DNA from: an uncultured Photobacterium sp.
GTDB lineage: Bacteria; Pseudomonadota; Gammaproteobacteria; Enterobacterales; Vibrionaceae
Direction: 5' to 3'
Assembly (NCBI RefSeq): GCF_947502415.1
Contig: NZ_CANMZV010000005.1
Coordinates: 203,566-267,565, forward strand
DNA length: 64,000 nucleotides
Below are positions 28,713-37,994 of the stretch, piece after piece. Both the position numbers and the translations under genes were made by a program. Positions within the stretch are counted from its first letter, which is position 1; each line of letters starts with the position of its first letter. The notes under the pieces are model-generated. The model was not told where the DNA came from and searched no databases. It was given only the letters and a program-made list of their open reading frames with translations.

Positions 28713-29006
28713 TTACACTAGCTCGTCAATACCAGAAAGCCCTTCCCAGCCGGGAGGGGTTTTTCCGTTTAGCACCCAGGAAAAAGCGATCAGCTCAGCA
28801 ATAATCCGGTAGAGACTTTCCGGGATCTCGTCACCGACTTCCAGTTGGTTGAGGTACTCACTCAGTGCCTCGTCCTGGTGGATCAACCCGCCTTGTTTCT
28901 TAACCTGTTCAATAATATGCTCGGCCAGCTGGTTGTAGCCCTTTGCGGTAACGGTCGGGGTTTGGTACCCATCATAGTGCAGGGCAATAGCCCTTTTGTC
29001 ATTCAT
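28713..29006 (-). CDS. Stand-alone FlhB C-terminal-domain protein (FhlB/EscU family)
   Basis: 97 aa. It aligns with the part of FlhB after the autocleavage site: AIALHYDGYQTPTVTAKGYN, then IPESLYRIIAELIAFSWVL. It has no membrane helices and no NPTH site. Such small FlhB-like proteins can replace the cleaved FlhB C-terminal fragment in some bacteria. It sits next to a FliK-like gene, transcribed opposite to the che operon, so a role in export specificity is likely but not shown. Confidence 0.88.
   Translation of the reverse strand: MNDKRAIALHYDGYQTPTVTAKGYNQLAEHIIEQVKKQGGLIHQDEALSEYLNQLEVGDEIPESLYRIIAELIAFSWVLNGKTPPGWEGLSGIDELV
28740..28764 (+). terminator. Rho-independent terminator of the che operon, inside a convergent gene
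   Basis: An 8-bp GC-rich stem (CCCTTCCC / GGGAGGGG, one G-T pair), a 4-base loop and five T residues. It ends the plus-strand che/DUF2802 transcript but lies inside the 3' coding end of the minus-strand FlhB-like gene, where it encodes part of TPPGWEG. Confidence 0.75.
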
Positions 29007-29070
29007 GGATGGTTGTCCTTAGCTGTATTTTTATCTTGTTTTGCTGTTATTTTTCATTTTTTGGTAGTGG

Positions 29071-29925
29071 TTATACTAGGATGGAAAAGCCGTCCACGTT
29101 GGTTTCGGAAGTTTCAGCTTGATCGAGCTTAAATGTTGCAGGTTCACTGCGGATGCCCAGCATATCTAGGCGCTCTGATAACAGCGGTGAGAGCAATTCT
29201 GTTCGCTTGAGTAGCTGGAGATTGTCAGATTCAAAGCCCAGTGCTAGCTTGTGCTGATCCCAGATGGCGACGGCCTGCAGGGTATCACTGCTGCCTATTG
29301 GTAAGGCTAGCTGAACGCGCCAGCGCGGCTTGTGAGCCGTTTTTCGCTTGTTATTAGTGCGATTATCTTTTTCTATCGACAGCTTAGCTTCCCGGCCATT
29401 CGGCTGTAGTAAATGAAGCTGTAGCAGGGTGGTTTCATTTTCTTTTACGGTTGGTGCCATCCGTTGTTCAGTAGCCAATTTAAGAAGTGCCGTAAATTCA
29501 TCTTGTTTCTCGGTTGGCAGCAACTGCAGCCATTGTTTGAGCTGGCTATCGGGTTGGTTGGCTTGTTTTAAAAGTAAAGCCAGGATTTGCTTGCCAGCAC
29601 CTTGCTGTAACCATTGGATGAGCGCGGTCTGGTTTTGTGGCATTAACAGCTGTGAAAACAAATTAGTGATAGCCGCCGGAGCCGGTGTAACAGGCGACGC
29701 TGAAGGGGATGCATGGCTTATGAAAGTTGTAAAAAAGCGTTGCAGCACATTCAGTTGACTTAATAGCTGAGTTAGCTGTGAATTCTGTACTGGTGCCGGC
29801 GTATTGGTACTAATAGTTTGAGCTAATTTTTGATTTGTCTCATTTACTGGCACTGTTTTAGGGCTAATTTGTCCATTCTTAGTTAAAGCAGGCGCTTGCT
29901 GATGATCGATACGCATGGAGGTCAC
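29071..29925 (-). CDS. FliK-like flagellar hook-length control domain protein
   Basis: 284 aa. The first ~90 residues are Gln/Thr/Pro-rich and disordered-looking. The middle is helical (ALIQWLQQGAGKQILALLLK, LKQWLQLLPTEKQDEFTALL). The C-terminal part (WRVQLALPIGSSDTLQAVAI, LLKRTELLSPLLSERLDMLG) resembles the FliK C-terminal hook domain. It forms a minus-strand pair with the FlhB-like gene downstream (64-bp gap). The true fliK lies at 8271, so this is a second, divergent copy of unknown role. Confidence 0.72.
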   Translation of the reverse strand: MTSMRIDHQQAPALTKNGQISPKTVPVNETNQKLAQTISTNTPAPVQNSQLTQLLSQLNVLQRFFTTFISHASPSASPVTPAPAAITNLFSQLLMPQNQTALIQWLQQGAGKQILALLLKQANQPDSQLKQWLQLLPTEKQDEFTALLKLATEQRMAPTVKENETTLLQLHLLQPNGREAKLSIEKDNRTNNKRKTAHKPRWRVQLALPIGSSDTLQAVAIWDQHKLALGFESDNLQLLKRTELLSPLLSERLDMLGIRSEPATFKLDQAETSETNVDGFSILV

Positions 29926-30033
29926 ATTTACTTACCTAAGTGATCGAACTATACAACTGGGTGTCTAACAAAATAACGAACCAGTGTGGTAATATGCGAT
30001 CTTAATTGTGTCACCTAGGATACATCATTTTAT

Positions 30034-30684
30034 ATGTTGTCTGTAGAAGAATTAAGCTGTGTCCGCGATGAGCGGGTGCTGTTCGATAATCTGGCATTTA
30101 AGGTTTCATCGGGAGACCTGGTGCAGATTGAAGGGCATAACGGCGCAGGGAAAACGACGCTGCTTCGGATCATTGCAGGTCTTGGGCGGGCAGACAGCGG
30201 TACTGTGTGTTGGAATAATGAGAATATTGAATCGGCACGGGAAGATTATCATCAGGATTTGCTGTTTCTTGGCCACCAGACCGGGGTTAAGCGAGAGCTG
30301 ACAGCCTTTGAGAACCTGGCGTTTTTTAAGGCGATGCATAAGAATACGCAAGACTGTGATTTGAACGGGGAACCGCAGGTTAGCGGAGATGACTGTTTAT
30401 GGCAGGCGCTGGCTCATGTCGGCTTAGCTGGTCGTGAAGATGTTCCTGCCGGTCAGTTATCTGCCGGCCAGCAACGGCGTGTTGCGCTGGCCCGTTTATG
30501 GATCAGTAATCACAAGTTGTGGATTTTGGATGAGCCTTTAACCGCGATAGATAAGCAAGGTGTGAAGGTACTGGAACGGTTGTTTCTTTCACATGTTGAG
30601 CGAGGCGGGATTGTGATCTTGACAACTCACCAAGATATGTTTACCGACAGTAACCATTTACGAAAAATTAAGTTGGGGCAGTAG
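30034..30684 (+). CDS. ccmA: Heme exporter ATP-binding protein CcmA
   Basis: 216 aa ABC ATPase: Walker A GHNGAGKTT, signature LSAGQQRRVALARLW, Walker B LWILDEPLTAID. With CcmB it forms the ABC complex that releases holo-CcmE in cytochrome c maturation. First gene of a complete ccmABCDEFGHI operon; the region from 29926 to 30033 must hold the promoter, but I see no clear -35 element. Confidence 0.96.
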   Translation: MLSVEELSCVRDERVLFDNLAFKVSSGDLVQIEGHNGAGKTTLLRIIAGLGRADSGTVCWNNENIESAREDYHQDLLFLGHQTGVKRELTAFENLAFFKAMHKNTQDCDLNGEPQVSGDDCLWQALAHVGLAGREDVPAGQLSAGQQRRVALARLWISNHKLWILDEPLTAIDKQGVKVLERLFLSHVERGGIVILTTHQDMFTDSNHLRKIKLGQ

Positions 30685-30690
30685 TTCAGA

Positions 30691-31359
30691 ATGCTAGGCG
30701 CTATTTTTCAGGTTATCCGGCGCGAGTTGCTGATTGCGTTTCGTCGCCAGGCCGAAGTTTTTAACCCATTGTGGTTTTTTATTATTGTGATCACCCTTTT
30801 TCCGTTGGGGGTTGGGCCGGAACCTAACTTGCTGGCTAGAATTGCACCGGGTATTGTTTGGGTAGCCGCTTTGCTGGCTGCACTCTTGTCTCTTGAGCGA
30901 TTGTTTCGTGACGATTTTGTCGATGGTTCGCTGGAACAGATGTTGCTGATGCCGACGCCGCTGCCGGTATTGGCTTTTGCAAAAATGGTTGCGCACTGGG
31001 TGCTTACTGGTGTGCCTTTGTTATTGATCAGCCCGTTGCTGGCAATTTTGTTGTCACTGGACTGGGCAACTTGGAAAGCGGTAGTGTTGACCCTACTGAT
31101 TGGTACGCCGACGTTGAGCTTTCTGGGGGCTATTGGGGTAGCTTTGACAGTAGGATTAAGAAAAGGTGGGGTTTTATTGAGTTTGCTCATATTACCACTC
31201 TATATACCTGTGCTTATATTCGCGACTTCCGCGATTGATGCAGCGAGTTTAGGTATGCCTTTTAATGGTCAATTGGCACTGATGGGCGCGATGTTAGCTG
31301 CTTCGGCAACGCTAGCTCCATTTGCAGTATCTGCATCGCTGCGCATAAGTGTGAACTAA
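30691..31359 (+). CDS. ccmB: Heme exporter membrane protein CcmB
   Basis: 222 aa with six membrane helices. Family landmarks: a start with VIRRELLIAFRRQAEVFNPL, FFIIVITLFPLGVGPEPNLL and LERLFRDDFVDGSLEQMLLM. It is the membrane partner of CcmA. It begins 6 bp after ccmA. Confidence 0.96.
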   Translation: MLGAIFQVIRRELLIAFRRQAEVFNPLWFFIIVITLFPLGVGPEPNLLARIAPGIVWVAALLAALLSLERLFRDDFVDGSLEQMLLMPTPLPVLAFAKMVAHWVLTGVPLLLISPLLAILLSLDWATWKAVVLTLLIGTPTLSFLGAIGVALTVGLRKGGVLLSLLILPLYIPVLIFATSAIDAASLGMPFNGQLALMGAMLAASATLAPFAVSASLRISVN

Positions 31360-31397
31360 TATTTTTATAACTATACATCTATAAGTAGAGTAATTTT

Positions 31398-32129
31398 ATG
31401 TGGAAGTGGTTACATCCCTACGCAAAAGCTGAAAATTGCTACCGTCTGTGTGGCACCCTCTTGCCTTGGTTTTCCATTCTTGCCTTGCTGGGCATCATTG
31501 TTGGTACTGTCTGGGGGCTGATGTTTGCCCCCACGGATTATCAGCAAGGCGACAGTTTCCGAATTATTTACTTGCACGTACCTGCGGCGATTTGGTCGAT
31601 GGGGGCGTATATGTCTATGGCAATCGCGGCCTTTATTGGCTTGGTCTGGCAGATCCGTCTCTCTGATATGGCTGCGGCTGCGATGGCGCCAATTGGTGCG
31701 GTCTTCACTGTTATCGCTTTGCTGACTGGTGCTATCTGGGGCAAACCTATGTGGGGAGCCTGGTGGGTGTGGGATGCGCGTCTGACTTCTGAATTGATCC
31801 TGCTGTTCCTGTATCTTGGTGTAATTGCCCTTTACAGCGCTTTTGACGACCAGAAAACGGCAGCTAAAGCGGCCGGTATTCTGGCGATTGTCGGAGTGAT
31901 TAATTTGCCGATTATTCATTTCTCGGTTGAGTGGTGGAACACCCTGCATCAGGGGGCCACGATCACTAAATTTGATAAGCCGTCGATGGATAGCACTATG
32001 CTATGGCCGTTGCTTCTGAATATTATCGGTTTTGCCTGTTTCTTTGGTGCGGTGACATTGGTGCGCTTACGTAATGAAATTATCGCCCGTGAGAGCCATC
32101 GCCCTTGGGTACGTGAACTAATGAAGTGA
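31398..32129 (+). CDS. ccmC: Heme-handling membrane protein CcmC
   Basis: 243 aa with six membrane helices and the WWD heme-binding domain (WGAWWVWDARLTSELILLFL) flanked by conserved His (YLHVPAAIW and INLPIIHFSVEWW). CcmC loads heme on CcmE. Confidence 0.97.
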   Translation: MWKWLHPYAKAENCYRLCGTLLPWFSILALLGIIVGTVWGLMFAPTDYQQGDSFRIIYLHVPAAIWSMGAYMSMAIAAFIGLVWQIRLSDMAAAAMAPIGAVFTVIALLTGAIWGKPMWGAWWVWDARLTSELILLFLYLGVIALYSAFDDQKTAAKAAGILAIVGVINLPIIHFSVEWWNTLHQGATITKFDKPSMDSTMLWPLLLNIIGFACFFGAVTLVRLRNEIIARESHRPWVRELMK

Positions 32130-32136
32130 GGCCATC

Positions 32137-32343
32137 ATGCATTTTGAATCTTTTAACGACTTTTTAGCTATGGGTGGCTACGCAGGATATGTTTGGAGTG
32201 CCTATGGCATATCTTTTGCCGCATTGCTTTGGATTTTAATTTCTAGCCTTAATAAAAAACGTCGCCTGGCGGCGGAAATCAAAAATAAAATCGCTCGTGA
32301 GCATCGTATTAAAGAAGCGAAAAAACTGGAGAACACACTATGA
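32137..32343 (+). CDS. ccmD: Small heme-maturation protein CcmD
   Basis: 68 aa. One membrane helix (~18-38) is followed by a Lys/Arg-rich tail. The start [20 protein letters not shown] is typical of CcmD. It helps release holo-CcmE from CcmABC. Its stop overlaps the ccmE start by 4 bp. Confidence 0.94.
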   Translation: MHFESFNDFLAMGGYAGYVWSAYGISFAALLWILISSLNKKRRLAAEIKNKIAREHRIKEAKKLENTL

Positions 32344-32825
32344 ACCCGAGACGTAAAAAACGCCTGACGTTATTGCTGGCGTTGGTTCTGGGCCTCGGCG
32401 TAACCATTGGTCTAATGCTTTATGCGTTAAATCAGAATATGGATTTGTTCTACACCCCGACCGAGTTGGTACAGGGCAAACCGGATGGTACTAAGCCTGC
32501 AGTCGGTCAGCGCCTGCGCATTGGCGGTATGGTGGTCACCGGTTCTGTGAAGCGTGATCCCCAGTCACTGGAAGTTCAGTTCGACGTTGCAGATGTTGGT
32601 CCAGCGGTAACAATTAAATATGACGGTATCCTGCCGGACCTGTTCCGCGAAGGCCAGGGTATTGTTGCTCAGGGTGTATTGGTCAATGCAACGACCATTG
32701 AAGCTCATGAGGTGCTGGCTAAGCATGATGAAGAGTATATGCCGCCGGAAGTGGCTGAAGCGATGAAGAAAACCCACGAACCTCTTCAGTATTCTGAAGA
32801 ACAGCTGCAGGGTAGTGTTCAATGA
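32340..32825 (+). CDS. ccmE: Periplasmic heme chaperone CcmE
   Basis: 161 aa. A basic N-terminus and membrane anchor (~9-30) precede the OB-fold domain. The heme-binding motif LAKHDEEY gives His129 and Tyr133 (HxxxY), followed by MPPE. It carries heme from CcmC to CcmF. Overlaps both neighbours by 4 bp. Confidence 0.97.
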   Translation: MNPRRKKRLTLLLALVLGLGVTIGLMLYALNQNMDLFYTPTELVQGKPDGTKPAVGQRLRIGGMVVTGSVKRDPQSLEVQFDVADVGPAVTIKYDGILPDLFREGQGIVAQGVLVNATTIEAHEVLAKHDEEYMPPEVAEAMKKTHEPLQYSEEQLQGSVQ

Positions 32826-34804
32826 TTGCAGAACTAGGGCATTTTAGCCTGATTGTTGCGTTGGGTTTGTCGATCCTCGCAAGCATCTATCCATTGTATG
32901 GTGCCACTGTTGGTAACCAGGCGATGATGAGAATGGCGCGACCACTTACGTTCGGTGTATTCGGCATGTTGTCTTTGTCGTTTGCCGTATTGTGCTGGGC
33001 GTTTTATACCAATGACTTTACAGTTACTTATGTAGCCAGCAACTCGAATAGTATGTTGCCATGGTATTACCGTATCACAGCTGTCTGGGGTGCACACGAA
33101 GGCTCGTTGCTTTTGTGGGTATTGATCCAGGCGGCATGGGCCGCTGCAGTTGCCATGTTCAGCCGTGGAATGCCGCTGGAGTCGGTGTCTCGCGTATTGG
33201 CGGTAATGGGGATGATTTCAGTCGGTTTCTTGCTGTTTATCATCATGACATCGAACCCGTTTCTGCGTACGCTTCCGTTTTTCCCTGTTGATGGTCGCGA
33301 CCTGAATCCATTGCTCCAGGACCCTGGGCTGATCATTCACCCGCCAATGCTGTATATGGGCTACGTTGGTTTCTCAGTCGCGTTTGCTTTTGCTATCGCC
33401 TCGCTGATGACAGGCCGCTTGGATACGGCTTGGGCACGTTGGTCGCGTCCTTGGACAATTGCTGCGTGGTCGTTCCTGACGTTGGGTATTGCACTTGGTT
33501 CATGGTGGGCATATTACGAACTAGGCTGGGGCGGCTGGTGGTTCTGGGATCCGGTAGAAAATGCTTCCTTCATGCCATGGCTTGCCGGTACAGCATTGAT
33601 GCACTCGCTGGCTGTCACTGAAAAGCGCGGTACTTTCAAAGCTTGGACAGTATTGCTGGCAATTTCCGCTTTTTCACTGAGTTTGCTCGGTACTTTCCTG
33701 GTTCGTTCCGGTGTATTGGTTTCGGTGCATGCGTTTGCATCGGATCCGGCTCGCGGTATGTTTATTCTTGGCTTCCTGGTTGTGGTCATTGGTGGCTCAT
33801 TGCTGCTATACGCTCTGCGTGGCAGTCAGATCCGAGCCCGCGGTAACTACAGCCTGTTCTCGCGTGAGAACCTGCTTCTTGCTAACAACCTGCTTCTGAT
33901 GGCTGGCTTGCTGGTTGTGCTGATTGGTACTCTGCTGCCGCTTATCCATAAGCAGATTGGCTTGGGCTCTGTATCTATTGGTGTGCCGTTCTTTAATACG
34001 CTGTTCACCTGGCTGATGATCCCGTTTGCCTTTATTTTGGGTATCGGCCCACTGGTTCGCTGGAAGCGTGACAAAGTCTCGAATATCAGAAAACCAATGA
34101 TTATCTCAGCGATGATCACGCTGCCATCTTCTCTGTTGGCGATTTTCCTGTTTACAGACAGCATGGAACCACTGGCAATTCTCGGTCTGATAATGGCTCT
34201 CTGGATTGTTGTATTGCACGGTTTCGAGCTTTATGAGCGTGCGACGCATCGCCATAGCCTGCTGACGGGGCTTGGCAAGCTGGGCCGTAGTCACTGGGCG
34301 ATGGTTCTTGGGCATCTTGGTCTGGCTGTAACTGTGATTGGTATTACGCTGGTTTCCAATTACGATCTTGAACGAGATGTACGACTGGCACCCGGCCAGA
34401 GTGTTAATGTTGAAGGTTACGACTTTAATTTTGCCGGGCTGCGTGATGCGGATGGCCCGAACTATGATGGCTATATTGCTGATTTCCATATCACTCGTAA
34501 TGGTAAGTTTGTCACTATGCTCCATGCTGAGAAGCGCTTCTACACCGTTGCTGGCTCGATGATGACAGAAGCGGCTATCGATAGTGGTGTGACTCGTGAC
34601 CTTTATGTGGCTATGGGTGAGAAGCTAGGCGACGGTGCTTGGGCTGTACGTATTTACTACAAGCCGTTTGTGAACTGGATCTGGTTCGGTTCGGTGCTGA
34701 TGGCGCTGGGTGGTGCATTCGCCATTAGTGACAAGCGATACCGTTTCCGCAAGAAAGCACAAGTTGAGAATGCAAAAGCGGCCAAGCAGGCTGAGGTTAA
34801 TTGA
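32822..34804 (+). CDS. ccmF: Cytochrome c heme lyase subunit CcmF
   Basis: 660 aa with about 15 membrane helices. The WWD domain is [20 protein letters not shown]. Other conserved blocks are [15 protein letters not shown] and [20 protein letters not shown]. CcmF joins heme from CcmE to apocytochrome c together with CcmH and CcmI. Confidence 0.97.
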   Translation: MIAELGHFSLIVALGLSILASIYPLYGATVGNQAMMRMARPLTFGVFGMLSLSFAVLCWAFYTNDFTVTYVASNSNSMLPWYYRITAVWGAHEGSLLLWVLIQAAWAAAVAMFSRGMPLESVSRVLAVMGMISVGFLLFIIMTSNPFLRTLPFFPVDGRDLNPLLQDPGLIIHPPMLYMGYVGFSVAFAFAIASLMTGRLDTAWARWSRPWTIAAWSFLTLGIALGSWWAYYELGWGGWWFWDPVENASFMPWLAGTALMHSLAVTEKRGTFKAWTVLLAISAFSLSLLGTFLVRSGVLVSVHAFASDPARGMFILGFLVVVIGGSLLLYALRGSQIRARGNYSLFSRENLLLANNLLLMAGLLVVLIGTLLPLIHKQIGLGSVSIGVPFFNTLFTWLMIPFAFILGIGPLVRWKRDKVSNIRKPMIISAMITLPSSLLAIFLFTDSMEPLAILGLIMALWIVVLHGFELYERATHRHSLLTGLGKLGRSHWAMVLGHLGLAVTVIGITLVSNYDLERDVRLAPGQSVNVEGYDFNFAGLRDADGPNYDGYIADFHITRNGKFVTMLHAEKRFYTVAGSMMTEAAIDSGVTRDLYVAMGEKLGDGAWAVRIYYKPFVNWIWFGSVLMALGGAFAISDKRYRFRKKAQVENAKAAKQAEVN

Positions 34805-35358
34805 TGAATAAGAAATTATTGTTTGTACCTCTGGGACTGTTTCTTACCCTGGTACTGATATTTATGGTGCAGCTGACCCGTAATGCGGGCGGTGATGACC
34901 CTACCAAGCTTGAATCTGTGCTGGTAGGAAAGTCTGTACCGACTTTCAAACTGGAAGATTTGGTTGAAGCCGGCAAACTGTACGAGCAGGATATCTTTAA
35001 AGGTGAGCCGCTGCTGCTGAACGTATGGGCAACTTGGTGTCCGACTTGTTATTCTGAACACCAGTACCTTAATGAGCTGGCGGGTAAAGGCGTTAAAATT
35101 ATCGGCCTGAACTATAAAGATGATCGCCTGAAAGCAGTGGGTTGGCTGAATGATTTAGGTAATCCGTATATCCATAGTTTGTTTGATGGAAACGGTATGT
35201 TGGGTATGGATCTTGGAGTGTATGGCGCTCCTGAGACTTTCCTGATTGACGCTAACGGCATTATTCGTTATCGCCATGTAGGTGATGTGAATCCACGTAA
35301 CTGGGCTGATACGCTGGAGCCAATGTATCAGGCTCTGCTGGAGGAGGCTAAGGGATGA
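34804..35358 (+). CDS. ccmG: Thiol:disulfide interchange protein CcmG (DsbE)
   Basis: 184 aa with one N-terminal anchor (~4-24) and a thioredoxin fold. The active site is WCPTC (Cys79, Cys82), and the cis-proline region is GAPETFLID. It keeps the apocytochrome CXXCH cysteines reduced. ATG 34804 shares its A with the ccmF stop; an in-frame TTG at 34801 is less likely. Confidence 0.96.
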   Translation: MNKKLLFVPLGLFLTLVLIFMVQLTRNAGGDDPTKLESVLVGKSVPTFKLEDLVEAGKLYEQDIFKGEPLLLNVWATWCPTCYSEHQYLNELAGKGVKIIGLNYKDDRLKAVGWLNDLGNPYIHSLFDGNGMLGMDLGVYGAPETFLIDANGIIRYRHVGDVNPRNWADTLEPMYQALLEEAKG

Positions 35359-35861
35359 TCAAACGAATCACGGCTATCCTGCTAGGTATAGGTTTGGTGT
35401 TGGCGGCAGCATTGCCGGCTGCTGCTGCCATTGATGTTTATGAGTTTGAAACGGTAGAGCAGGAAAAAGTTTTCCATGAGCTAACCGCGACTCTGCGCTG
35501 CCCTAAATGTCAGAATAACAATATTGCTGACTCGAATGCTGAGCTTGCTAAAGACATGCGTCAAAAAGCTTACGTTATGCTAAGTGAAGGCAAAAGCAAG
35601 CAAGATGTTGTTGATTATATGATTGCCCGTTACGGCAACTTTGTTACTTATGATCCACCGTTGATGATATCGACTATCATTTTGTGGCTTGGACCTGTGT
35701 TGTTTATCCTGGTTGGTTTCACTGTGCTGGTTGCTCGCTCGCGTAAGGCCGGCGATGTGCAAGACAAAGCTAAGCTGGATGCAGAAGAAGAGCAACGTCT
35801 GAAATCGTTGATGGAAGAAATGGAACAACAGAAACCGAGTAACGACGGGAAGGTGAAGTAA
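35355..35861 (+). CDS. ccmH: Cytochrome c maturation thiol protein CcmH
   Basis: 168 aa. A signal peptide (ends near PAAAA) precedes the LRCPKC active site (Cys49, Cys52), followed by one C-terminal membrane helix (~107-127). This is the short CcmH form; the TPR part is a separate ccmI gene here. Overlaps ccmG by 4 bp. Confidence 0.96.
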   Translation: MIKRITAILLGIGLVLAAALPAAAAIDVYEFETVEQEKVFHELTATLRCPKCQNNNIADSNAELAKDMRQKAYVMLSEGKSKQDVVDYMIARYGNFVTYDPPLMISTIILWLGPVLFILVGFTVLVARSRKAGDVQDKAKLDAEEEQRLKSLMEEMEQQKPSNDGKVK

Positions 35862-37075
35862 TGACGTTGTTTTGGATTGTAACCGTTGTTTTGGTTCTGG
35901 TTGCTGCAGCTGTGTTTGTCGCGCCAATGTTTGCCGGCAAGACGCAGGATGATATCGCCAGCCGCGACGAGCTGAACAAGGCCTTCTTCAAAGACCGTAT
36001 TAATGAGCTCGAAAACGAGACCAGCGAAGGTTTGGTGACCAACCGTGACGAGTTAGTGACAGAGCTTCAACAGTCTCTACTTGATGATGTACCGGCGCAG
36101 ACAGAACAGCATAAGGCTGAGGTGAGTCCTGTGATGGTGATTCCTGGTCTGGTTTTGCTGGTGGGTGTCTGTTACGGCATGTACTTCAGTGTTGGTAATC
36201 TTGATAAGGTTGATAACTGGCATCAGACGGTAGCTCAGTTACCTGAGCTGACAAAGCGTTTGATGGATGAGCAAGGAACGGAGCCGTTAAGTGATGCGGA
36301 GATGGCTGATCTGACTTTGGCTCTGCGTACTCGTTTACATGAGACGCCGGATGATGCAACGGGTTGGTTGCTATTGGGCCGTATCGGTATGGCTAACCGT
36401 GATGCTGAAACAGCTGACGGTGCGATGAGACGTGCTTATGCGCTGGATCCGAACAACCCTGAAGTGCAGCTAAGTTATGCTCAGACGTTGATGATGATTG
36501 GTAATCCAGCTCAAACTGATTATGCTCGCCAGTTATTGCGCAGCGTGATCAGGCAAGATCATACTAATATTCGTGCGATGTCACTGTTAGCCTTTGACGC
36601 TTTCGAGCAAGGTGAATACTCAAAAGCGGTTTCTTACTGGACCATGATGAAACAGATGATTGGTTCGGATGATCCGCGTTCTGAAATGCTTGATCGTAGT
36701 ATTGAGCGTGCAAGAGCTCAGGTTACCCAAGCATCCAATACTGAGACAACAGTATCAGTTAAGGTTGAGCTTGATCCGACGGTTAAGCTGCCGTCTCAGG
36801 GGCTGGTAATTATATCGGTTCATTCTGCAGATGGTTCGCCAATGCCGGTGGCTGCGCGTCGTGTTCCGTTGTCGCAGTTCCCTATAAGTTTGACGATGAC
36901 AGACAGCGACAGCATGATCCCGGAACGTTTGATGTCTTCGCTGCCTCAGATGATCGTTAAAGCTCGTATCGATACTGACGGTAACGTTATGACTAAACAA
37001 GGGGACTGGTATGGCCAGAGCGAAGTTATTTCGTTAGGTGGCTCTACAAAAGTTTTGATTAACAAACAATACTGA
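35861..37075 (+). CDS. ccmI: Cytochrome c maturation TPR protein CcmI
   Basis: 404 aa. Two membrane helices lie in the first ~115 residues (LFWIVTVVLVLVAAAVFVAP and VMVIPGLVLLVGVCYGMYF). Periplasmic TPR repeats follow (~145-290: WLLLGRIGMANRDAETADGA), then a C-terminal beta domain. It presents apocytochrome to the heme lyase. Last gene of the ccm operon; a terminator follows. Confidence 0.94.
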   Translation: MTLFWIVTVVLVLVAAAVFVAPMFAGKTQDDIASRDELNKAFFKDRINELENETSEGLVTNRDELVTELQQSLLDDVPAQTEQHKAEVSPVMVIPGLVLLVGVCYGMYFSVGNLDKVDNWHQTVAQLPELTKRLMDEQGTEPLSDAEMADLTLALRTRLHETPDDATGWLLLGRIGMANRDAETADGAMRRAYALDPNNPEVQLSYAQTLMMIGNPAQTDYARQLLRSVIRQDHTNIRAMSLLAFDAFEQGEYSKAVSYWTMMKQMIGSDDPRSEMLDRSIERARAQVTQASNTETTVSVKVELDPTVKLPSQGLVIISVHSADGSPMPVAARRVPLSQFPISLTMTDSDSMIPERLMSSLPQMIVKARIDTDGNVMTKQGDWYGQSEVISLGGSTKVLINKQY

Positions 37076-37095
37076 TCTCAATACTGGTACAAATG

Positions 37096-37131
37096 AAGCA
37101 GGCTAGATATTATTGTCCGGTCTGCTTTTTT
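37096..37131 (+). terminator. Terminator after ccmI
   Basis: Stem AAGCAGGCT / GGTCTGCTT (two G-T pairs) with a 14-base loop, followed by a run of T residues. It separates the ccm operon from mlaA. Confidence 0.55.
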
Positions 37132-37150
37132 ATTGCTGTGGAATAAATCG

Positions 37151-37969
37151 TTGAAAAAAATAACCCTTTTATCTCTGTTGTTAATTCTGGGGCTTACAGG
37201 CTGTGCAGAGACACCGAATGAAGAAAAACTGAATCAATCATCAACAGTAGAGACAAATGTTGAATACGATAGGCTGGATGCCAATACTAACGACAGCGGT
37301 GTCTACGATCCGTTTGAAGGTTTTAACCGAACAGTGTGGACCCTTAACTACGATTACTTGGATCCTTATATTGCCCGCCCGGTTTCATTGGCTTATGTTG
37401 ATTACGTACCTTCACCGGTAAGAACAGGAATCCGTAACTTCCTGTCCAATTTAGATGAACCAGCCAACATGCTGAACAGCTTGATTATGCTGGATGGCGA
37501 GCAAGCTGTTACGCACTTTAACCGTTTTTGGATCAATACAACCTTTGGCCTGGGCGGTCTTATTGATATTGCTTCTGCCGCTGATATCACTAAGCCGAGC
37601 GAGCGCGCATTTGGTGATTCAATGGGGTATTACGGCGTGAATAATGGCCCGTACTTTATGGTACCAATGTACGGCCCGGTAACCCTGCGAGAAGGCGTCG
37701 GAGATAGAGTTGATGGCTTGTATTTCCCGCTCAACCTGCTGACATTCTGGCAAAGCCTGGGTAAATGGGCTTTCGAAGGCATGGAAGAACGCGCCGCACT
37801 GGTATCTCAGGAAGCCATTCTGAAAGATTCGCCGGATCCATATGTATTTACTCGTGACGCCTATATTCAGCACAAGAACTTCCGTGCCACAGGCGGAAAA
37901 GTCATAGATGAAGAACCTACAGATGAAGAGTTCCTGGATGACTTTTTGGATGAGGTGGATGAGTACTAG
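37151..37969 (+). CDS. mlaA: Outer-membrane lipid asymmetry lipoprotein MlaA (VacJ)
   Basis: 272 aa from TTG 37151, which gives a clean lipoprotein signal (KKITLLSLLLILGLTGC, lipid-bearing Cys18). The MlaA domain is clear: DPFEGFNRTVWTLNYDYLD, VRTGIRNFLSNLDEPANMLN, FGDSMGYYGVNNGPYFMVPM. MlaA removes phospholipid from the outer leaflet and passes it to MlaC. The tail is acidic. A TTG at 37133 would lengthen the N-terminus by six residues. Confidence 0.94.
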   Translation: MKKITLLSLLLILGLTGCAETPNEEKLNQSSTVETNVEYDRLDANTNDSGVYDPFEGFNRTVWTLNYDYLDPYIARPVSLAYVDYVPSPVRTGIRNFLSNLDEPANMLNSLIMLDGEQAVTHFNRFWINTTFGLGGLIDIASAADITKPSERAFGDSMGYYGVNNGPYFMVPMYGPVTLREGVGDRVDGLYFPLNLLTFWQSLGKWAFEGMEERAALVSQEAILKDSPDPYVFTRDAYIQHKNFRATGGKVIDEEPTDEEFLDDFLDEVDEY

Positions 37970-37994
37970 CAACATTTAGGTTAATTAATAACTT

